Source: Stenotrophomonas sp. WZN-1 (lineage in GTDB: Bacteria; Pseudomonadota; Gammaproteobacteria; Xanthomonadales; Xanthomonadaceae). Taken from it: 64,000 bases of DNA. The position numbers and the translations under genes are program-made. The notes under the pieces were generated by a model. The model saw only the letters and a list, made by a program, of their open reading frames with translations, was not told the origin of the DNA and ran no database searches. The stretch lies in assembly GCF_002192255.1 (NCBI RefSeq), contig NZ_CP021768.1:2994001-3058000 (forward strand). Reading direction: 5' to 3'. This document shows positions 8,623 to 18,145 of the stretch, piece by piece; position 1 is the stretch's first letter, and each line of letters begins with the position of its first letter.

Positions 8623-9470
8623 TGCGTTCGGCACTGATGATCGGGGCGCTGCTGCTGGCCGCGCCCCTGTTTTCCTCATCCCCGGCGCAGGCGCAGGATG
8701 GCATCGGCAGCCTGATCGACAGCCGCGTGGTGTTCCCGGCCAGCGCGTCGCAGGGTGCGCTGGTGATCGGCAAGGTACCCGCCGGCAGCCGCGTGCAGTA
8801 CGCCGGCCGCCAGCTGCGGGTGAGCGGCTATGGCAGCGTGGTGTTCGGCATCGGCCGCGACGAGAAGGGCCCGCTGCGCGTGCAGGTGCAGCGCCCCGAC
8901 GGTGGCAGCGAGACCGCGACCATTGCGGTGACACCGCGTGACTGGCCGACCGAGCGGGTCAACGGCGTGCCGCCGAAGACGGTCAATCCGCCGCCGGCGA
9001 TTGCCGAGCGGATCAAGCGCGAACAGGCGCAGGTGACCGCCGCGCGTGCCCGCGATGACAACCGTACCGACTTCACCCAGACCTTCATCTGGCCGGTGCA
9101 GGGCCGCATCAGCGGCCGCTTCGGCAATGCGCGCGTGTACAACGGGCAGCCCGGTGCCGGTCATTCCGGCATGGACATCGCGGTACCAACTGGCACGCCG
9201 GTGAAAGCACCGGCCGCCGGCATCGTCACCTTCGCCGGCCCGGACCTGTACTTGACCGGCGGCACCCTGCTGCTCGATCACGGCTTCGGGGTCAGCTCCA
9301 ACTTCCTGCATCTGTCGCGCATCGACGTAAAGGTCGGCGACCGTGTGGAACAGGGCCAGGTGATCGCCGCGGTCGGCGCCACCGGCCGTGCCACCGGCCC
9401 GCACCTGCACTGGGGCATGAACTGGTTCGACACCCGCATCGACCCGCTGCTGGTGCTGGAACGGAAGTAA
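8622..9470 (+). CDS. M23 family metallopeptidase, LytM type
   Basis: Secreted or periplasmic peptidoglycan endopeptidase of 282 aa. A signal peptide at residues 1-24 (cleaved after AQA) precedes a beta-rich region and then the LytM domain (about 150-275). The zinc ligands are visible: H and D in GHSGMDIAVPTG and the HLH of GPHLHWGMNW. Domain completeness suggests an active enzyme rather than a degenerate activator like EnvC. The start ATG overlaps the dihydroorotase stop (TGATG). It is followed by a SMAG repeat at its 3' end. Confidence 0.9.
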   Translation: MRSALMIGALLLAAPLFSSSPAQAQDGIGSLIDSRVVFPASASQGALVIGKVPAGSRVQYAGRQLRVSGYGSVVFGIGRDEKGPLRVQVQRPDGGSETATIAVTPRDWPTERVNGVPPKTVNPPPAIAERIKREQAQVTAARARDDNRTDFTQTFIWPVQGRISGRFGNARVYNGQPGAGHSGMDIAVPTGTPVKAPAAGIVTFAGPDLYLTGGTLLLDHGFGVSSNFLHLSRIDVKVGDRVEQGQVIAAVGATGRATGPHLHWGMNWFDTRIDPLLVLERK

Positions 9471-9504
9471 CGCGCGTCACTCACTGGAGTGGCATCCCGC
9501 TTCT

Positions 9505-9578
9505 GTAGAGCCGAGCCCATGCTCGGCTGCTATTGCGCGGGCGCGGGCACGGTGAGCCGAGCATGGGCTCGGCTCTAC
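9505..9578. repeat. SMAG/REP element, inverted dimer
   Basis: GTAGAGCCGAGCCCATGCTCGGCT, 26 bp of spacer, then AGCCGAGCATGGGCTCGGCTCTAC: two GTAG-headed palindromes in inverted order, each able to fold, with the pair forming a larger hairpin. This is the Stenotrophomonas SMAG repeat type. A further small palindrome (GCGGACCAAGGTCCGC) follows at 9589-9604. Confidence 0.85.
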
Positions 9579-9618
9579 AGACAGCATGCGGACCAAGGTC
9601 CGCACCCACCAGAATCGA

Positions 9619-10323
9619 TCAACCGCGGGCAGCCCACCACACGCGCAGCAGGGTGCGCACCGGCGTGGCTTCGATCGGCTTGCCTGCGGCCTGTGCAGCA
9701 ACGCGTGCACGCGCCAGGCTGGACCACACGCGGCGCGGGCGCGGACCTGGCACCCGGCTGCCCCACCCCTTCAGCAGATGCTGCGCCCAGCGCTGCGCGG
9801 CGCTGCTGGCATCGCCGTCCAGCAGGCTGCGCGGCACACCGGCCACGCCGGCATCCTGTAGGCGCTGGGCCAGGGTCTGCAGCTGCACTGCGCGACCGGC
9901 GCCGGTGCGCGGCTTGTCAGCGAACAAGGCCGCCTCGACCGAAGCCACGGCTTCCGCGTAACGGGCCAGCGCGCGCTCGGCTCCGGCCGCATCCAGTGCC
10001 ACGGTGCGCGCTTCAACCAGGTCCGGCAGCGCCTCGGCCAACTGCGCCCACGGCGCACGCACCGGCTCCAGCAGACGGCCCAGCGGATGGCGCGAACGAT
10101 GCGCGGCCCAGCTGCGCAGCTCCTCACCCCACCACGCCAGCTTGGCGTCAGCCGGCAATGGGTCGCCGCTGGCGTTGAGCATGTCGTCGAATTCCTGCAG
10201 CAGCGCGAACCACGCCACTGCAAGCTCGCGTTGCGATTCGGCCACGAACGGGGCGGCCACCGACCATTCCGGCCAACGGCTGCGCCACTTGTCGAGGAAA
10301 CTGTCCAGCGCGGTACTGCTCAC
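9619..10323 (-). CDS. Squalene/phytoene synthase-like protein
   Basis: 234 aa, rich in Ala and Arg. The block FDDMLNASG followed by KLAWWGEELRSWAAHRSRHPLG resembles the first aspartate-rich region and the WWxEE helix of the squalene/phytoene synthase fold, including NDUFAF6-like members. A clear second catalytic DxxxD motif is not visible, so activity is doubtful. The GTG start at 10323 has an AAGGA box 7 nt upstream; the longer reading to 10371 lacks one. It is the last gene of the leftward MTA deaminase-ubiG-phosphatase run, 11 bp behind the phosphatase. Confidence 0.7.
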   Translation of the reverse strand: MSSTALDSFLDKWRSRWPEWSVAAPFVAESQRELAVAWFALLQEFDDMLNASGDPLPADAKLAWWGEELRSWAAHRSRHPLGRLLEPVRAPWAQLAEALPDLVEARTVALDAAGAERALARYAEAVASVEAALFADKPRTGAGRAVQLQTLAQRLQDAGVAGVPRSLLDGDASSAAQRWAQHLLKGWGSRVPGPRPRRVWSSLARARVAAQAAGKPIEATPVRTLLRVWWAARG

Positions 10324-10334
10324 TACGTGATTCC

Positions 10335-11030
10335 TTACGGCTGGGCCGGGGCTGCCGGCCGGGTCGGCCACAGACTGGCCAGTTGCAGAAGCTCGGCGTT
10401 CTCGACCAGCACGTCGGCCTGCCAGGCCAGCGGGTCGTCACTGTGCAGGCGGTAGCCCCACAGCGCCGCCACCGACGGCATGGCGGCGGCACGTGCCGCG
10501 ATGATGTCGCGCTCGTCGTCGCCCACGTACACGCAGTCTTCGGCGGCAACGGCAATCGCCTGCGCAGCGTGCAGCAGCGGCAACGGGTGCGGCTTGCGCT
10601 CGGCCAGGCTGTCACCACCGACCAGTACCGCGCAGCGCTGCTGCCAGCCATGCTGCGGCAGGATCAACCGTGCCAGGTACTCGGGTTTGTTGGTGACGAT
10701 GCCCCACACCGTACCGGCGTCGTCCAGCGCGGCAAGCATGCCGGCCACGCCATCGAACAGCACCGCGTGCTGGCCGATCAACGCTTCGTAGCGCTGCAGG
10801 AATTCCGGGATCAGCGCATCGCGTGCGGCGGCATCCAGGTCCGGGAACGCCGCCCCGACCATCGCACGCGAGCCCTTCGACACCACCGGGCGCAGCGACG
10901 CCGGATCGATCGGTGCGCGACCACGATCGGCCAGCATCGCGTCGCAGGTGGCGACGAAGTCCGGTGCGCTGTCCAGCAGCGTGCCATCCAGGTCGAACAG
11001 CACCGCGCGCGGGAAGCGGGCCGCGGTCAT
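10335..11030 (-). CDS. HAD phosphatase: phosphoglycolate phosphatase or MupP
   Basis: 231 aa haloacid dehalogenase hydrolase with motif [11 protein letters not shown], motif II TNKP, and motif IV GDDERDI. Annotated relatives are called phosphoglycolate phosphatase. In Pseudomonas the gene next to ubiG at this position is mupP, a MurNAc-6-phosphate phosphatase of cell-wall recycling. The identical neighbourhood (MTA deaminase, ubiG, phosphatase) makes MupP the better guess, but the sequence alone does not decide. The start ATG overlaps the ubiG stop (ATGA). Confidence 0.85.
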   Translation of the reverse strand: MTAARFPRAVLFDLDGTLLDSAPDFVATCDAMLADRGRAPIDPASLRPVVSKGSRAMVGAAFPDLDAAARDALIPEFLQRYEALIGQHAVLFDGVAGMLAALDDAGTVWGIVTNKPEYLARLILPQHGWQQRCAVLVGGDSLAERKPHPLPLLHAAQAIAVAAEDCVYVGDDERDIIAARAAAMPSVAALWGYRLHSDDPLAWQADVLVENAELLQLASLWPTRPAAPAQP

Positions 11031-11743
11031 GCCGGCTTGACCGCGTAGGCCAGGTAGTTGATGTCGGTGCGGCTGCTCAGGCGGGCATGGTTGCGCCACG
11101 GCTCGTAGGCCATGCCGCTGACATCCACCAGCTGGACGTCGGCCTCGCGCAGCCAGCGTGCCAGCTCGGCCGGCTTGATGAATTCCTGGTAGTGGTGGGT
11201 TCCCTTGGGCAGCAGGCGCGCCACGTACTCGGCGCCGACAATCGCCACCGCGAAGGCGGCAGCGGTGCGGTTGATGGTCGACAGGAACAGGTGGCCGCCC
11301 GGCTTCAGCAGGCGCTTGCAGGCCTCGATGATCGCGCCCGGGTCCGGCACGTGCTCGAGCATTTCCATGCAGGTAACCACGTCGAAGCTGCCCGGCTGCT
11401 CGGCGGCCAGGTCCTCGGCGGCCTGCACCCGGTAATCGACCTTGGCACCGCTTTCCAGCGCATGCAGGCGGGCGACCTTGACCAGTTCCGGGGCCAGGTC
11501 GATGGCAGTGACGTCAGCACCGGCCTGCGCCAGCGCTTCGCTCAACAGGCCGCCACCGCAGCCGATGTCGAGCACGCGTGCGCCGCGCAGCGGCACGCGG
11601 TCGGCCACGTACTTCAGGCGCACCGGATTCAGTGCGTGCAGCGGCTTCTGCGGGCCGTCAGCGTCCCACCAGCGGTTGGCCAGCGCGGCGAACTTGTCCA
11701 GCTCGGCCTGATCGAAATTGGAGGAAGCGTGGGGGGCAGTCAT
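11027..11743 (-). CDS. ubiG: Ubiquinone biosynthesis O-methyltransferase UbiG
   Basis: SAM-dependent methyltransferase for both O-methylations of ubiquinone synthesis. 238 aa, close to the family length of about 240. The N-terminal signature [13 protein letters not shown] is followed by the SAM site [11 protein letters not shown] near residue 65 and EMLEHVPDP. It overlaps the downstream phosphatase by 4 bp and lies 25 bp after the deaminase gene, consistent with one operon. Confidence 0.95.
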   Translation of the reverse strand: MTAPHASSNFDQAELDKFAALANRWWDADGPQKPLHALNPVRLKYVADRVPLRGARVLDIGCGGGLLSEALAQAGADVTAIDLAPELVKVARLHALESGAKVDYRVQAAEDLAAEQPGSFDVVTCMEMLEHVPDPGAIIEACKRLLKPGGHLFLSTINRTAAAFAVAIVGAEYVARLLPKGTHHYQEFIKPAELARWLREADVQLVDVSGMAYEPWRNHARLSSRTDINYLAYAVKPA

Positions 11744-11768
11744 GAGGGAGTCCTTGCGGCGCCGGGAT

Positions 11769-13112
11769 TCAGGCGCGGATATGACGGATGCGCTCGCGCC
11801 ACTGGCGCGCGTTGGCAATGATGCCCGGCAGGTCCATGCCGACCAGCTCGCGCTGCACCAGCTTCGGCTTGCCGGCAATCCAGACGTCGCAGACCTGCTG
11901 GCGGCCGGTGGCGTACACCAGCTGCGACAGCACGTTGTGCAGCGGCTGGGTTTCCAGCGCGGACAGGTCGACGCAGACCAGGTCGGCCTGCTTGCCGACT
12001 TCGATCGAGCCAATACGCTCGCCGAAGCCCAGCGCGCGGGCGCCGCCCAGGGTGGAGGCGCGCAGCGTAGTGGCCGCGTCCAGCGCGGTGGCATCGTCGG
12101 CCACCGCCTTGGCCAGGATCGCCGCGGTGCGGTTCTCGCTGAACATGTCCAGGTCATTGTTGCTGGCGCAGCCATCGGTACCGATTGCCAGGTTCACGCC
12201 GGCGCGCTGCAGGGCGCAGGCCGGGCAGAAACCGGAGGCGAGCTTCAGGTTCGATTCCGGGCAGTGCACCACGCTGACGCCGCGTTCGGCGCACAGGTGG
12301 ATTTCCGCGTCGGTCAGCTGGGTCATGTGCACCGCGATCAGGCGGTCGTTGACCAGGCCGAGGCGATCCAGCCGCGCCAGCGGGCGCTGGCCGTGCAGCT
12401 TGATCGAATCGTTGATTTCCTGCGCGGTCTCGTGGGTGTGCAGGTGCACCTGCATGTCGAGCTGGTCGGACAGCATCCGCACCCGCTCGAAGTTGGCATC
12501 GTTGACCGTGTACGGCGCATGCGGCGCGAACGCGGTGCCGATCAGCGGATCGGTGCGCCACTGGTCATGCAGTTCACCGGCCTTGGCGAAGTACTCGTCG
12601 TCGGTCTTGGCCCAGGCGGTGGGGAAATCGATGATGACCGCGCCGACCAGCGCGCGGAAACCGTGCTTCTTGTAGACCGCGGCCTGCACGTCGCCGAAGA
12701 AGTAGTTCTCGTTGGCGCAGGTGGTCCCGCCGCGCAGCATCTCGGCGATGGCCAGGGTGGTGCCGTCGGCCACGAATTCCGGGCCGATCACCGCCGCTTC
12801 CACCGGCCAGATGTGCTGCTGCAGCCAGGTCATCAGCGGCAGGTCGTCGGCAACGCCGCGCAGCAGGGTCATCGGGTTGTGTGTGTGCGCGTTGACCAGG
12901 CCCGGCATCAGCGCAGCCTCGGGGCGGCTCACCACCTGGGTGGCGCGGAACCGCGCGCGCGCCTCGGCACGCGGCAGGATGGCCACGATCTCGCTGCCAC
13001 GCACGGCAACGGCATGGTCTTCCAGCACCACCGCGTGCGGCTCGATCGGAACGACGTAACCGGCTTCGATGAGCAGGTCGCAGGCTTCGGGGAGGTGCGG
13101 GCTATCGCTCAT
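11769..13112 (-). CDS. mtaD: 5'-methylthioadenosine/S-adenosylhomocysteine deaminase family (TRZ/ATZ)
   Basis: 447 aa amidohydrolase. Metal ligands are visible in [29 protein letters not shown] and [14 protein letters not shown]. It deaminates 5'-methylthioadenosine and possibly S-adenosylhomocysteine, salvaging products of SAM use. Placement just before the SAM methyltransferase ubiG matches the Pseudomonas arrangement, where the neighbour was shown to be an MTA deaminase. Substrate choice is inferred from family and context, because other TRZ/ATZ members act on guanine or cytosine. Confidence 0.85.
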   Translation of the reverse strand: MSDSPHLPEACDLLIEAGYVVPIEPHAVVLEDHAVAVRGSEIVAILPRAEARARFRATQVVSRPEAALMPGLVNAHTHNPMTLLRGVADDLPLMTWLQQHIWPVEAAVIGPEFVADGTTLAIAEMLRGGTTCANENYFFGDVQAAVYKKHGFRALVGAVIIDFPTAWAKTDDEYFAKAGELHDQWRTDPLIGTAFAPHAPYTVNDANFERVRMLSDQLDMQVHLHTHETAQEINDSIKLHGQRPLARLDRLGLVNDRLIAVHMTQLTDAEIHLCAERGVSVVHCPESNLKLASGFCPACALQRAGVNLAIGTDGCASNNDLDMFSENRTAAILAKAVADDATALDAATTLRASTLGGARALGFGERIGSIEVGKQADLVCVDLSALETQPLHNVLSQLVYATGRQQVCDVWIAGKPKLVQRELVGMDLPGIIANARQWRERIRHIRA

Positions 13113-13213
13113 GCGGGCTCACTGGCTGGGGGAGGAGGGACCATTGGCGGCCTTGGGTCTGCCGGGCGACCGATCTCCGGCCGAACGGCTACCGCTGAGC
13201 TTCTGGAAAACGA

Positions 13214-13312
13214 GCCCCTGAGTCAGGGGCGGCCGCGAAGCGGCGGGGTGTGGGTGGTGGTAAGTGGGGCCCACGATCCGCATCGCGGATCGTGGGAGCG
13301 CCAGCGCGAATG
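13214..13312. repeat. Stem-loop cluster between efp and the deaminase gene
   Basis: Contains CCCCTGAGTCAGGGG, then a perfect 12-bp-arm hairpin (CCCACGATCCGC, 3-nt loop, 13270-13296), then a GCGCCAGCGC duplication. It lies just past the efp stop and could form the efp transcript end, but there is no T tract. Confidence 0.5.
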
Positions 13313-13330
13313 CGCCAGCGCGTACCCGGA

Positions 13331-13897
13331 TTACTTGACGCGTGCGGAGTACTCGCCCGAACGGGTGTCGACGCGGATCACTTCTTCCTGGTTGACGAAC
13401 AGCGGCACGCGGACCACGGCGCCGGTTTCCAGGGTGGCCGGCTTGCCGCCGCCGCCCGAGGTGTCGCCACGGACGCCCGGATCGGTTTCGGTGATCTTCA
13501 GTTCGACGAAGTTCGGCGGCTGCACGAAGATCGGCTCACCATTCCACAGGGTGACCACGCAGGACTCTTCGCCCTTCAGCCACTTTTCGGCGCCGCCCAT
13601 GCCGGCCTTGGTGGCCTGGACCTGCTCGAAGGATTCCGGGTCCATGAAGTGCCAGTATTCGCCGTCGCTGTACATGAAGTTCATGTCGGTATCGACGACG
13701 TCGGCTGCATCCAGCGAGTCGGTCGACTTCATGGTGACTTCCTGGGTACGGCCGTCCTTGATCAGGCGGTACTTCACGCGGGTGAAGGCCTGGCCCTTGC
13801 CCGGCTTGACGTATTCGGTGTCGATGATGACGGCCGGTTGGTTGTTGACCAGGATCTTCATCCCGTTCTTGACGTCGTTCATGCCGTAGCTGGCCAT
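13331..13897 (-). CDS. efp: Elongation factor P
   Basis: Rescues ribosomes stalled on polyproline stretches. 188 aa in three beta-barrel domains, the standard length. Lys34, in the loop KPGKGQAF, is the residue that carries beta-lysylation in EpmA/EpmB organisms. The start at [14 protein letters not shown] has an AGGAG box 8 nt upstream; an in-frame extension to 13918 is rejected. The modification gene epmB is divergent, with a 96-bp shared promoter region. epmA is not in this window. Confidence 0.97.
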   Translation of the reverse strand: MASYGMNDVKNGMKILVNNQPAVIIDTEYVKPGKGQAFTRVKYRLIKDGRTQEVTMKSTDSLDAADVVDTDMNFMYSDGEYWHFMDPESFEQVQATKAGMGGAEKWLKGEESCVVTLWNGEPIFVQPPNFVELKITETDPGVRGDTSGGGGKPATLETGAVVRVPLFVNQEEVIRVDTRSGEYSARVK

Positions 13898-13993
13898 GCG
13901 TAAACTCCTGAGTGGCAAAAACGCCGCGGGTGCGGCGAGCCGTTAGAATGGAAAGCCCACCGGATGCCGGTGGGCGACTGTTTTTCTGCCCCC

Positions 13994-15034
13994 ATGATAA
14001 CCGCAGGCCCCCTCTCCATGCAGCTTTCCGCCTTCCCCCGGCCCCAGTCGCCAGGCGCGCCCGCGCGCTGGCAGCAGCTCTGGCGCCAGGCGCTGCGCGA
14101 CCCGCACGCCCTGCTGGCCCGGCTGCAGCTGGACCCGGCGGCGCTGGGTGTCTCGGAGGCGGCCATCGCCCAGTTCGCGCTTCGCGTCCCCGAGGGCTTC
14201 GTGGCGCGCATGCGCGTGGGCGATGCGGCCGACCCATTGCTGCGCCAGGTGCTGCCGATCGACGAGGAAATGCGCCCAGCCCCCGGGTTCAGCTTCGACG
14301 CGGTGGGCGATGGTGCCGCCAGGAAGGCCACCGGGGTCATCCAGAAATACCGCGGTCGCGCCCTGCTGGTCGCCACCGGCAGCTGCGCGATCAACTGCCG
14401 CTACTGCTTCCGCCGCCACTTCGACTATGGCGCGGAAAACGCCGCCAAGGGTGGCTGGCAGGAGGCCGTAGCCGCCATTGCGGGCGACCCGGACATCGAC
14501 GAAGTGATCCTGTCCGGCGGAGACCCGCTGTCGCTGGCCACGCACAAGCTGGTGGAGCTGACCGACGCCCTCCGCGCGATCCCGCACCTCCGCCGCATGC
14601 GCATCCATACCCGGCTGCCGATCGTGCTGCCGGAACGCGTGGACGAGGAGCTGCTGGCCTGGCTGGGCAGCCTGCCCTGGCCGCTGGCGATCGTGGTCCA
14701 TGCCAACCATGCCAACGAATTTGACGCCAGCGTGGACGCGGCGATGGGCCGCCTGCGCGGCGTCGGTGCCCAGCTGCTGAACCAGGCCGTCCTGCTGCGC
14801 GGGGTCAACGACAGCGTGCAGGCCCTGCAGGACCTGAGCGAGCGCAGCTTCGCCGCCGGCGTGCTGCCCTACTACCTGCACCAGCTGGACCGGGTCGAGG
14901 GCGTGGCCCACTTCGAAGTGGACGATAGCCAGGCCAAGGCGCTGATTGCCGGCCTGACCGCACGCCTGTCCGGCTACCTGATCCCCAAGCTGGTGCGCGA
15001 ACTGCCCGGCGATCCGAGCAAGCGCCCGCTGTAA
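13994..15034 (+). CDS. epmB: EF-P beta-lysine aminomutase EpmB
   Basis: Radical SAM and PLP enzyme related to lysine 2,3-aminomutase. It makes (R)-beta-lysine, which EpmA attaches to EF-P Lys34. The Fe-S motif CAINCRYCF (CxxxCxxC) is near residue 125, followed by SGGDPLSL, and the PLP-lysine region is towards the C-terminus (YLIPKLVRELPGD). 346 aa compared with 342 in E. coli. An ATG at 14018 is also possible; neither start has a strong ribosome site. It is divergent from its target efp, which strongly supports the role. Confidence 0.92.
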   Translation: MITAGPLSMQLSAFPRPQSPGAPARWQQLWRQALRDPHALLARLQLDPAALGVSEAAIAQFALRVPEGFVARMRVGDAADPLLRQVLPIDEEMRPAPGFSFDAVGDGAARKATGVIQKYRGRALLVATGSCAINCRYCFRRHFDYGAENAAKGGWQEAVAAIAGDPDIDEVILSGGDPLSLATHKLVELTDALRAIPHLRRMRIHTRLPIVLPERVDEELLAWLGSLPWPLAIVVHANHANEFDASVDAAMGRLRGVGAQLLNQAVLLRGVNDSVQALQDLSERSFAAGVLPYYLHQLDRVEGVAHFEVDDSQAKALIAGLTARLSGYLIPKLVRELPGDPSKRPL

Positions 15035-15043
15035 CAAAAAAGG

Positions 15044-17170
15044 TCAGACACCCGATTCGATCATCCGCACCACTTCGGTGGCGGTCACCGGGTGGCTCAG
15101 CCAGTAGCCCTGGCCGAGGTCGCAGCCACGCTGGACCAGCAGCTCGAACTGTGCCTGCTGCTCGATGCCTTCGGCCACCACCGTGATACCCAGCGCGTGG
15201 GCCATGGCGATGATCGCCGTGGTCAGCGCAAGGTCGTCGGGATCACGCTGCATGTCGGCCACGAAGCTCTTGTCGATCTTCACCCCGTCCACCGGCACCT
15301 GGCGCAGATGGCTGAGACCGGAGAAGCCGGTACCGAAATCGTCCAGCCAGACCTTCACGCCGGTGCGGTGCAGTTTGTCCAGCAGCTGCGCGGCAACCAT
15401 TTCGTCGCCGATCACCGCGGTTTCGGTCAGCTCCAGGTGCAGGCGCGAGGCCGGCAGGCCGGACTCGTGCAGGCACTGCGCAACCAGCGCCGGCAGTTCA
15501 CCACCGCGCAGCTGCCGCGGCGATACGTTCACCGACACGAACAGATCATCGCCACCGGCCCCGCGCGGCCACTGCGAGGCTTCCATGCAGGCCGCCCGCA
15601 GCACCTTCGGGCCGATGATCTCGATCAGTCCGCTCTGCTCGGCCACTTCGATGAACACCGACGGCGGAATCGTGCCCAGGGTCGGGTGCTGCCAGCGCAG
15701 CAGCACTTCGACGCCAACCATGCGGCGGTCGCGCATGCGGAAGATCGGCTGGTAGGCCAGGCGCAGCTCGCCGCGCTCCCAGGCCCCGCGCAGCTCCTGT
15801 TCCATGTGCACGCGGCGCTCGACCGCATGGTCCATCGCCCGGCTGTAGTAGCGGTAGCAGTTCTTGCCGGCCATCTTCGCCTGGTACATGGCGATGTCGC
15901 CGTTCTTCAGCAGCGTGGTCGCATCGGCGGCATCGTCCGGGAACAGGGTCACGCCGATCGAGGTCCCCAGGAACAGCTCCCTGCCCTGCACCACCAGCGG
16001 CTTGCCCAGCTCGCGCACCAGCACCTCGGCCAGCAACCGCGCATTCGCGGCCACGTCTCCATCACCGACCAGGATCACGAACTCATCGCCGCCGAACCGC
16101 GCCAGCAGCGCCTCGTCGCCACCGGCCTCGGTGACCGCGCGCCCGATACGCTGCGCGAACTGCAGCAATGCCTCATCGCCGGCTTCATGGCCGAGGGTAT
16201 CGTTGACCCGCTTGAAGTCGTCGATGTCGGCGAACAGCAGGCCCAGCCGATGATTGGATGCGCGCGCCGCCATCAGGCGATGGTCCAGCGCTTCCCGGAA
16301 TGCCAATCGGTTGGTCAACCCGGTCAGCGCATCGGTATACGCCATGCGCCGTACCTCACGGTCATGGCGGGCGATGGAATCACGCATCCGGGCAAAGCCG
16401 CGCACCAGCTCGCCGACCTCATCGTCGCGGGTGTTCTCGGCCAGCGGCGCCTGGTAGTCGCCGGCCTCGATGCGGCGCGCCGCGGCAGCCAGATCCCGGA
16501 TCGGCGCAACCAGGGTGCGCTGCACGTACAGGATCACCACCACGCCGATCACCACCAGCAGGCCCAGCATCAGCAGCAGCCAGCCCAGGTGGCGGCTGCC
16601 GACCTGCTGCAGGCGCTTGCCGAGCGTGGCATTGGCCGCCTGTTCGCGCTGCTGCACCTCGTCCAGCGCCATGCCGACGCGGACGCCGCCGATGCGCTGG
16701 TTGCCGACCATGATCGGCATGGTGTTGTCGAGCACCTTGGGCGATTCCTGCACCACCAGCGCCTGCGCCACTGCCGCCTTGGGCGCCAGCGGATCGGCCA
16801 TGGGCTGCCCGAAGCCAGCGACCTCCACCGTACCGTCATGTACCAGCCGGCCATGGTCATCGAACACCAGCACGTAGCGCACCACCTGCTGGCGGGCGGT
16901 ATTGCGCACCAGCGCGCCAACCTGGTCCAGGTCGCGGTAGTACAGCGGGTTGGCCAGTGCATCGGACAACTCACGCGCCATCGCCTCGCCACGGCTGCGC
17001 ACGCCGCGGTCGAACAATTCATGGATGACGCTGCCGCTGAGGTTGCGCACCTCGCTCTGCATTGCCGCCTGCCGCCCCAGCAGTACCGCCAGGATCGCCA
17101 CGACAACGATCATCGCCCCGCCCATCGCGAGCAGGAACCGGGCCTGCATTCCCGAGCCGAGCCACTTCAT
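15044..17170 (-). CDS. Membrane GGDEF-EAL c-di-GMP protein with periplasmic sensor and HAMP
   Basis: 708 aa. TM1 (about 11-32), a periplasmic sensor loop (about 35-190), TM2 (about 197-217), HAMP (about 218-270), GGDEF (about 280-440) and EAL (about 455-705). The cyclase motif is intact (RFGGDEF), and the RxxD inhibitory site expected 5 residues upstream is absent. In the EAL domain the signature reads EVL, with DDFGTGFS, KIDKSF and VVAEGIE present, so phosphodiesterase activity is plausible. It overlaps the upstream PhnD-like gene by 4 bp (ATGA), suggesting that the binding protein feeds its periplasmic sensor. Confidence 0.92.
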   Translation of the reverse strand: MKWLGSGMQARFLLAMGGAMIVVVAILAVLLGRQAAMQSEVRNLSGSVIHELFDRGVRSRGEAMARELSDALANPLYYRDLDQVGALVRNTARQQVVRYVLVFDDHGRLVHDGTVEVAGFGQPMADPLAPKAAVAQALVVQESPKVLDNTMPIMVGNQRIGGVRVGMALDEVQQREQAANATLGKRLQQVGSRHLGWLLLMLGLLVVIGVVVILYVQRTLVAPIRDLAAAARRIEAGDYQAPLAENTRDDEVGELVRGFARMRDSIARHDREVRRMAYTDALTGLTNRLAFREALDHRLMAARASNHRLGLLFADIDDFKRVNDTLGHEAGDEALLQFAQRIGRAVTEAGGDEALLARFGGDEFVILVGDGDVAANARLLAEVLVRELGKPLVVQGRELFLGTSIGVTLFPDDAADATTLLKNGDIAMYQAKMAGKNCYRYYSRAMDHAVERRVHMEQELRGAWERGELRLAYQPIFRMRDRRMVGVEVLLRWQHPTLGTIPPSVFIEVAEQSGLIEIIGPKVLRAACMEASQWPRGAGGDDLFVSVNVSPRQLRGGELPALVAQCLHESGLPASRLHLELTETAVIGDEMVAAQLLDKLHRTGVKVWLDDFGTGFSGLSHLRQVPVDGVKIDKSFVADMQRDPDDLALTTAIIAMAHALGITVVAEGIEQQAQFELLVQRGCDLGQGYWLSHPVTATEVVRMIESGV

Positions 17171-18099
17171 TCCACTTCCATCCGCACGCGCGTCAATCCT
17201 TGTTTCAATTCATCCAGCCGCTGCTGCGCATGCGCATCGACGCGGTGGAAACCGGAAGTGCCAAAAAACCGATGCAACGCTCCCTGCGCCCCCGGATCGC
17301 CGGCCGCCTCCAGCAGCACCTGCTGCAGGCGGTCACGCACCTTCGGATCGAGGTCGGCGCGCACCATCTCCACCGCACGCGGGTACGGCTCGGTGCGCAG
17401 CAGTTCGCGGAAATCGCGCCGGAACGCCGCCGGCACCCGCCGTTCGTCGCTCCAGTCCACGCTGCTCACCGCCCCCGCATCGGCCATGCCCTTGTGGACA
17501 TAGGTGGCGATGTTCAACTCGCTGCGCGCGAACACATACCCCACGCTGTCCCGGCCCGGCATGTCCCACGTACCCACCAGGATCTGCGGCGACAACCCTT
17601 CCTGCAGCAGCGTCATCACCGGCACCAGGTAGGCACTGGTGGACGCCGTGTTCTGCAGGGCCAGGCGATGCCCGCGCAGATCCTGCACGCGCTGGATTGG
17701 ACTGTCGCGGCGCACGAAGAACACGGTCTGGTACTCACGTACGCCGTTGCGCTCGGTCAGCAGCAGTGGCCGCGCGCCACTGCGCTGGCCCAGCGCCACC
17801 GCCGTGCCCGACGTTTCCGTGACCCAGTCGACCCGCCCCCGCCGCAGATAGCTGGCCATCTGCTGCGGGTCGCGTGCCATCAGGATCCGCCCCTCCTTGA
17901 TGCCGACGTCATGCATGCGTTCCACCACGTAGTCCAGCAACGGCTGCAGCTGCTCGTAATGGGCCTTGGGATCATCGCTGATCCGGCCCAGCACCAGCAC
18001 CGGGTCCGGTGCTGCATGCACCGTCCCGGCCAGCAGGATCATGACCAGGCTCAGCAGTCCCCTCTGCACTGCCCTTCGCAGACCCGACACAGGCTTCAT
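17167..18099 (-). CDS. PhnD-like periplasmic substrate-binding protein
   Basis: 310 aa with a signal peptide (residues 1-29, ending in VHA). The fold is that of phosphate/phosphonate binding proteins: LGRISDDPKAHYEQLQPLLDYVVERM, VTETSGTAVAL, LALQNTASTSAYLVPV, and repeated contacts after that. No ABC permease or ATPase gene is nearby. The only partner is the overlapping GGDEF-EAL gene. It is therefore more likely a sensory ligand receptor than an importer subunit (inference). The start ATG lies in a GGGGG-rich ribosome site. Confidence 0.85.
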   Translation of the reverse strand: MKPVSGLRRAVQRGLLSLVMILLAGTVHAAPDPVLVLGRISDDPKAHYEQLQPLLDYVVERMHDVGIKEGRILMARDPQQMASYLRRGRVDWVTETSGTAVALGQRSGARPLLLTERNGVREYQTVFFVRRDSPIQRVQDLRGHRLALQNTASTSAYLVPVMTLLQEGLSPQILVGTWDMPGRDSVGYVFARSELNIATYVHKGMADAGAVSSVDWSDERRVPAAFRRDFRELLRTEPYPRAVEMVRADLDPKVRDRLQQVLLEAAGDPGAQGALHRFFGTSGFHRVDAHAQQRLDELKQGLTRVRMEVE

Positions 18100-18145
18100 C
18101 CCCCCTGGGTATCCAGACAGACTACCCGAAAAAATGAGAACGTCG

